DNA from: an uncultured Chloroflexota bacterium
GTDB lineage: Bacteria > Chloroflexota > Anaerolineae > Aggregatilineales > Phototrophicaceae
Reading direction: 5' to 3'
DNA: 6,014 nt
NCBI GenBank assembly: GCA_937927665.1
Contig: CALBRY010000453.1
Coordinates: 1-6,014, forward strand
The notes beneath the pieces were generated by a model. It did no database searches. It worked only from the letters and a program-made list of their open reading frames with translations, and had not been told where the DNA came from. Shown one piece after another: positions 5,607 to 6,014 of the stretch. The translations under genes were made by a program, and so were the position numbers. How positions within the stretch are numbered: position 1 is the first letter of the stretch; each line of letters starts with the position of its first letter.

Positions 5607-6014
5607 TTAGCACTCACTGTAACCGCACGACGTGCATTTCTTGCAGCCTTCAATGCGGATCAACGACACCGTGCCGCACGACGGGCAAATCTCAGCCCCG
5701 CGTGAATAGCCGCGTACCGGTGCGTCCGACTCGTTCATCATGTGCGTGTGACCGTTTCCGTCACCATTTCCGTTCGTCAGCGATTCAACCGGAATATCGA
5801 ACTGCGCCGCGAACAAGCTCATCTGCTCAACGCGCTCCTGTGGGAAGTAGTGATCCATCAGTGCCCCCGCGACTGCATCCGGCAGCGACAGCACGCGGTT
5901 GGGTCCCATGCCGATCGAGCGCGACCCGCCGATCCCCTGAAGCTGATCGATCACCAGCTTGAGCATCTGCATACGGTTTTGCGGTGCGGTTGTGCGTAAC
6001 TGGAGCGAAATCAT
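5607..6014 (-). CDS. nrdJ: Adenosylcobalamin-dependent (class II) ribonucleotide reductase, C-terminal 135 residues (5' end off the window)
   Basis: This is the tail of a vitamin B12-dependent ribonucleoside reductase, which converts ribonucleotides to deoxyribonucleotides using a radical from adenosylcobalamin. The recognisable stretch is GIGGSRSIGMGPNRVLSLPDAV (visible residues 27-48). The end carries six cysteines in the pattern CPSCG (110-114), EGCKKC (122-127), TSCGYSEC (128-135), the usual closing motif of this class, thought to bind zinc and/or relay electrons from thioredoxin-type reductants to the active site. A Gly/Asn-rich hydrophilic linker (about 81-90) joins the barrel end to this module. 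The Met at the right edge (6014) is very unlikely to be the start because full proteins are many hundreds of residues long. The enzyme works without oxygen dependence, which suits facultative or anaerobic growth. Confidence 0.9.
   Translation of the reverse strand: MISLQLRTTAPQNRMQMLKLVIDQLQGIGGSRSIGMGPNRVLSLPDAVAGALMDHYFPQERVEQMSLFAAQFDIPVESLTNGNGDGNGHTHMMNESDAPVRGYSRGAEICPSCGTVSLIRIEGCKKCTSCGYSEC

Overview
The window looks like a bacterial chromosome fragment, most plausibly from the Chloroflexota (Anaerolineae-like). This rests on moderately high GC, a secreted alpha-2-macroglobulin carrying Ig-like domains and a cysteine-flanked SH3b domain of a style I associate with that phylum, and an adenosylcobalamin-dependent ribonucleotide reductase with a Cys-rich tail. 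The assignment is an inference from protein style. No rRNA, tRNA, CRISPR array, insertion sequence or recognisable replication origin was found.

All genes lie on the minus strand except one. Read in minus-strand order from the right edge: the C-terminal end of an nrdJ-type class II ribonucleotide reductase (5607-6014, 5' part outside the window) followed by a terminator-like hairpin; a 66-residue YjzC-like small protein (5271-5471); a DUF3892 protein of 107 residues (4794-5117) closed by a strong intrinsic terminator at about 4747-4777; and a GT-C type membrane glycosyltransferase (3422-4714). A lone plus-strand nucleotidyltransferase (2608-3489) converges on the glycosyltransferase and overlaps its 3' end by 68 bp. 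It diverges from a membrane-anchored YdcF/SanA/ElyC (DUF218) protein (1915-2538, minus), separated by 69 bp that may hold back-to-back promoters. Downstream of the DUF218 gene, on the same strand, the N-terminal 613 residues of a bacterial alpha-2-macroglobulin run from 1839 off the left edge. This is the largest gene in the window.

Functionally, the left and centre have a cell-envelope theme: an exported protease-trapping type protein, a DUF218 envelope protein and a lipid-linked-sugar glycosyltransferase. The right end holds deoxynucleotide synthesis. Between them, 4715-5606 stands out: two small proteins of unknown function, visibly lower GC, and near absence of the GATC word that is very abundant on both sides. 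It is the best candidate for a recently acquired accessory insert.

The points most worth a second look are the SH3b domain that seems to be inserted inside an MG-type domain of the macroglobulin, the compositionally distinct small-gene segment, and the 68-bp convergent coding overlap. I did not see clear evidence for a wholly new defence or mobile system.
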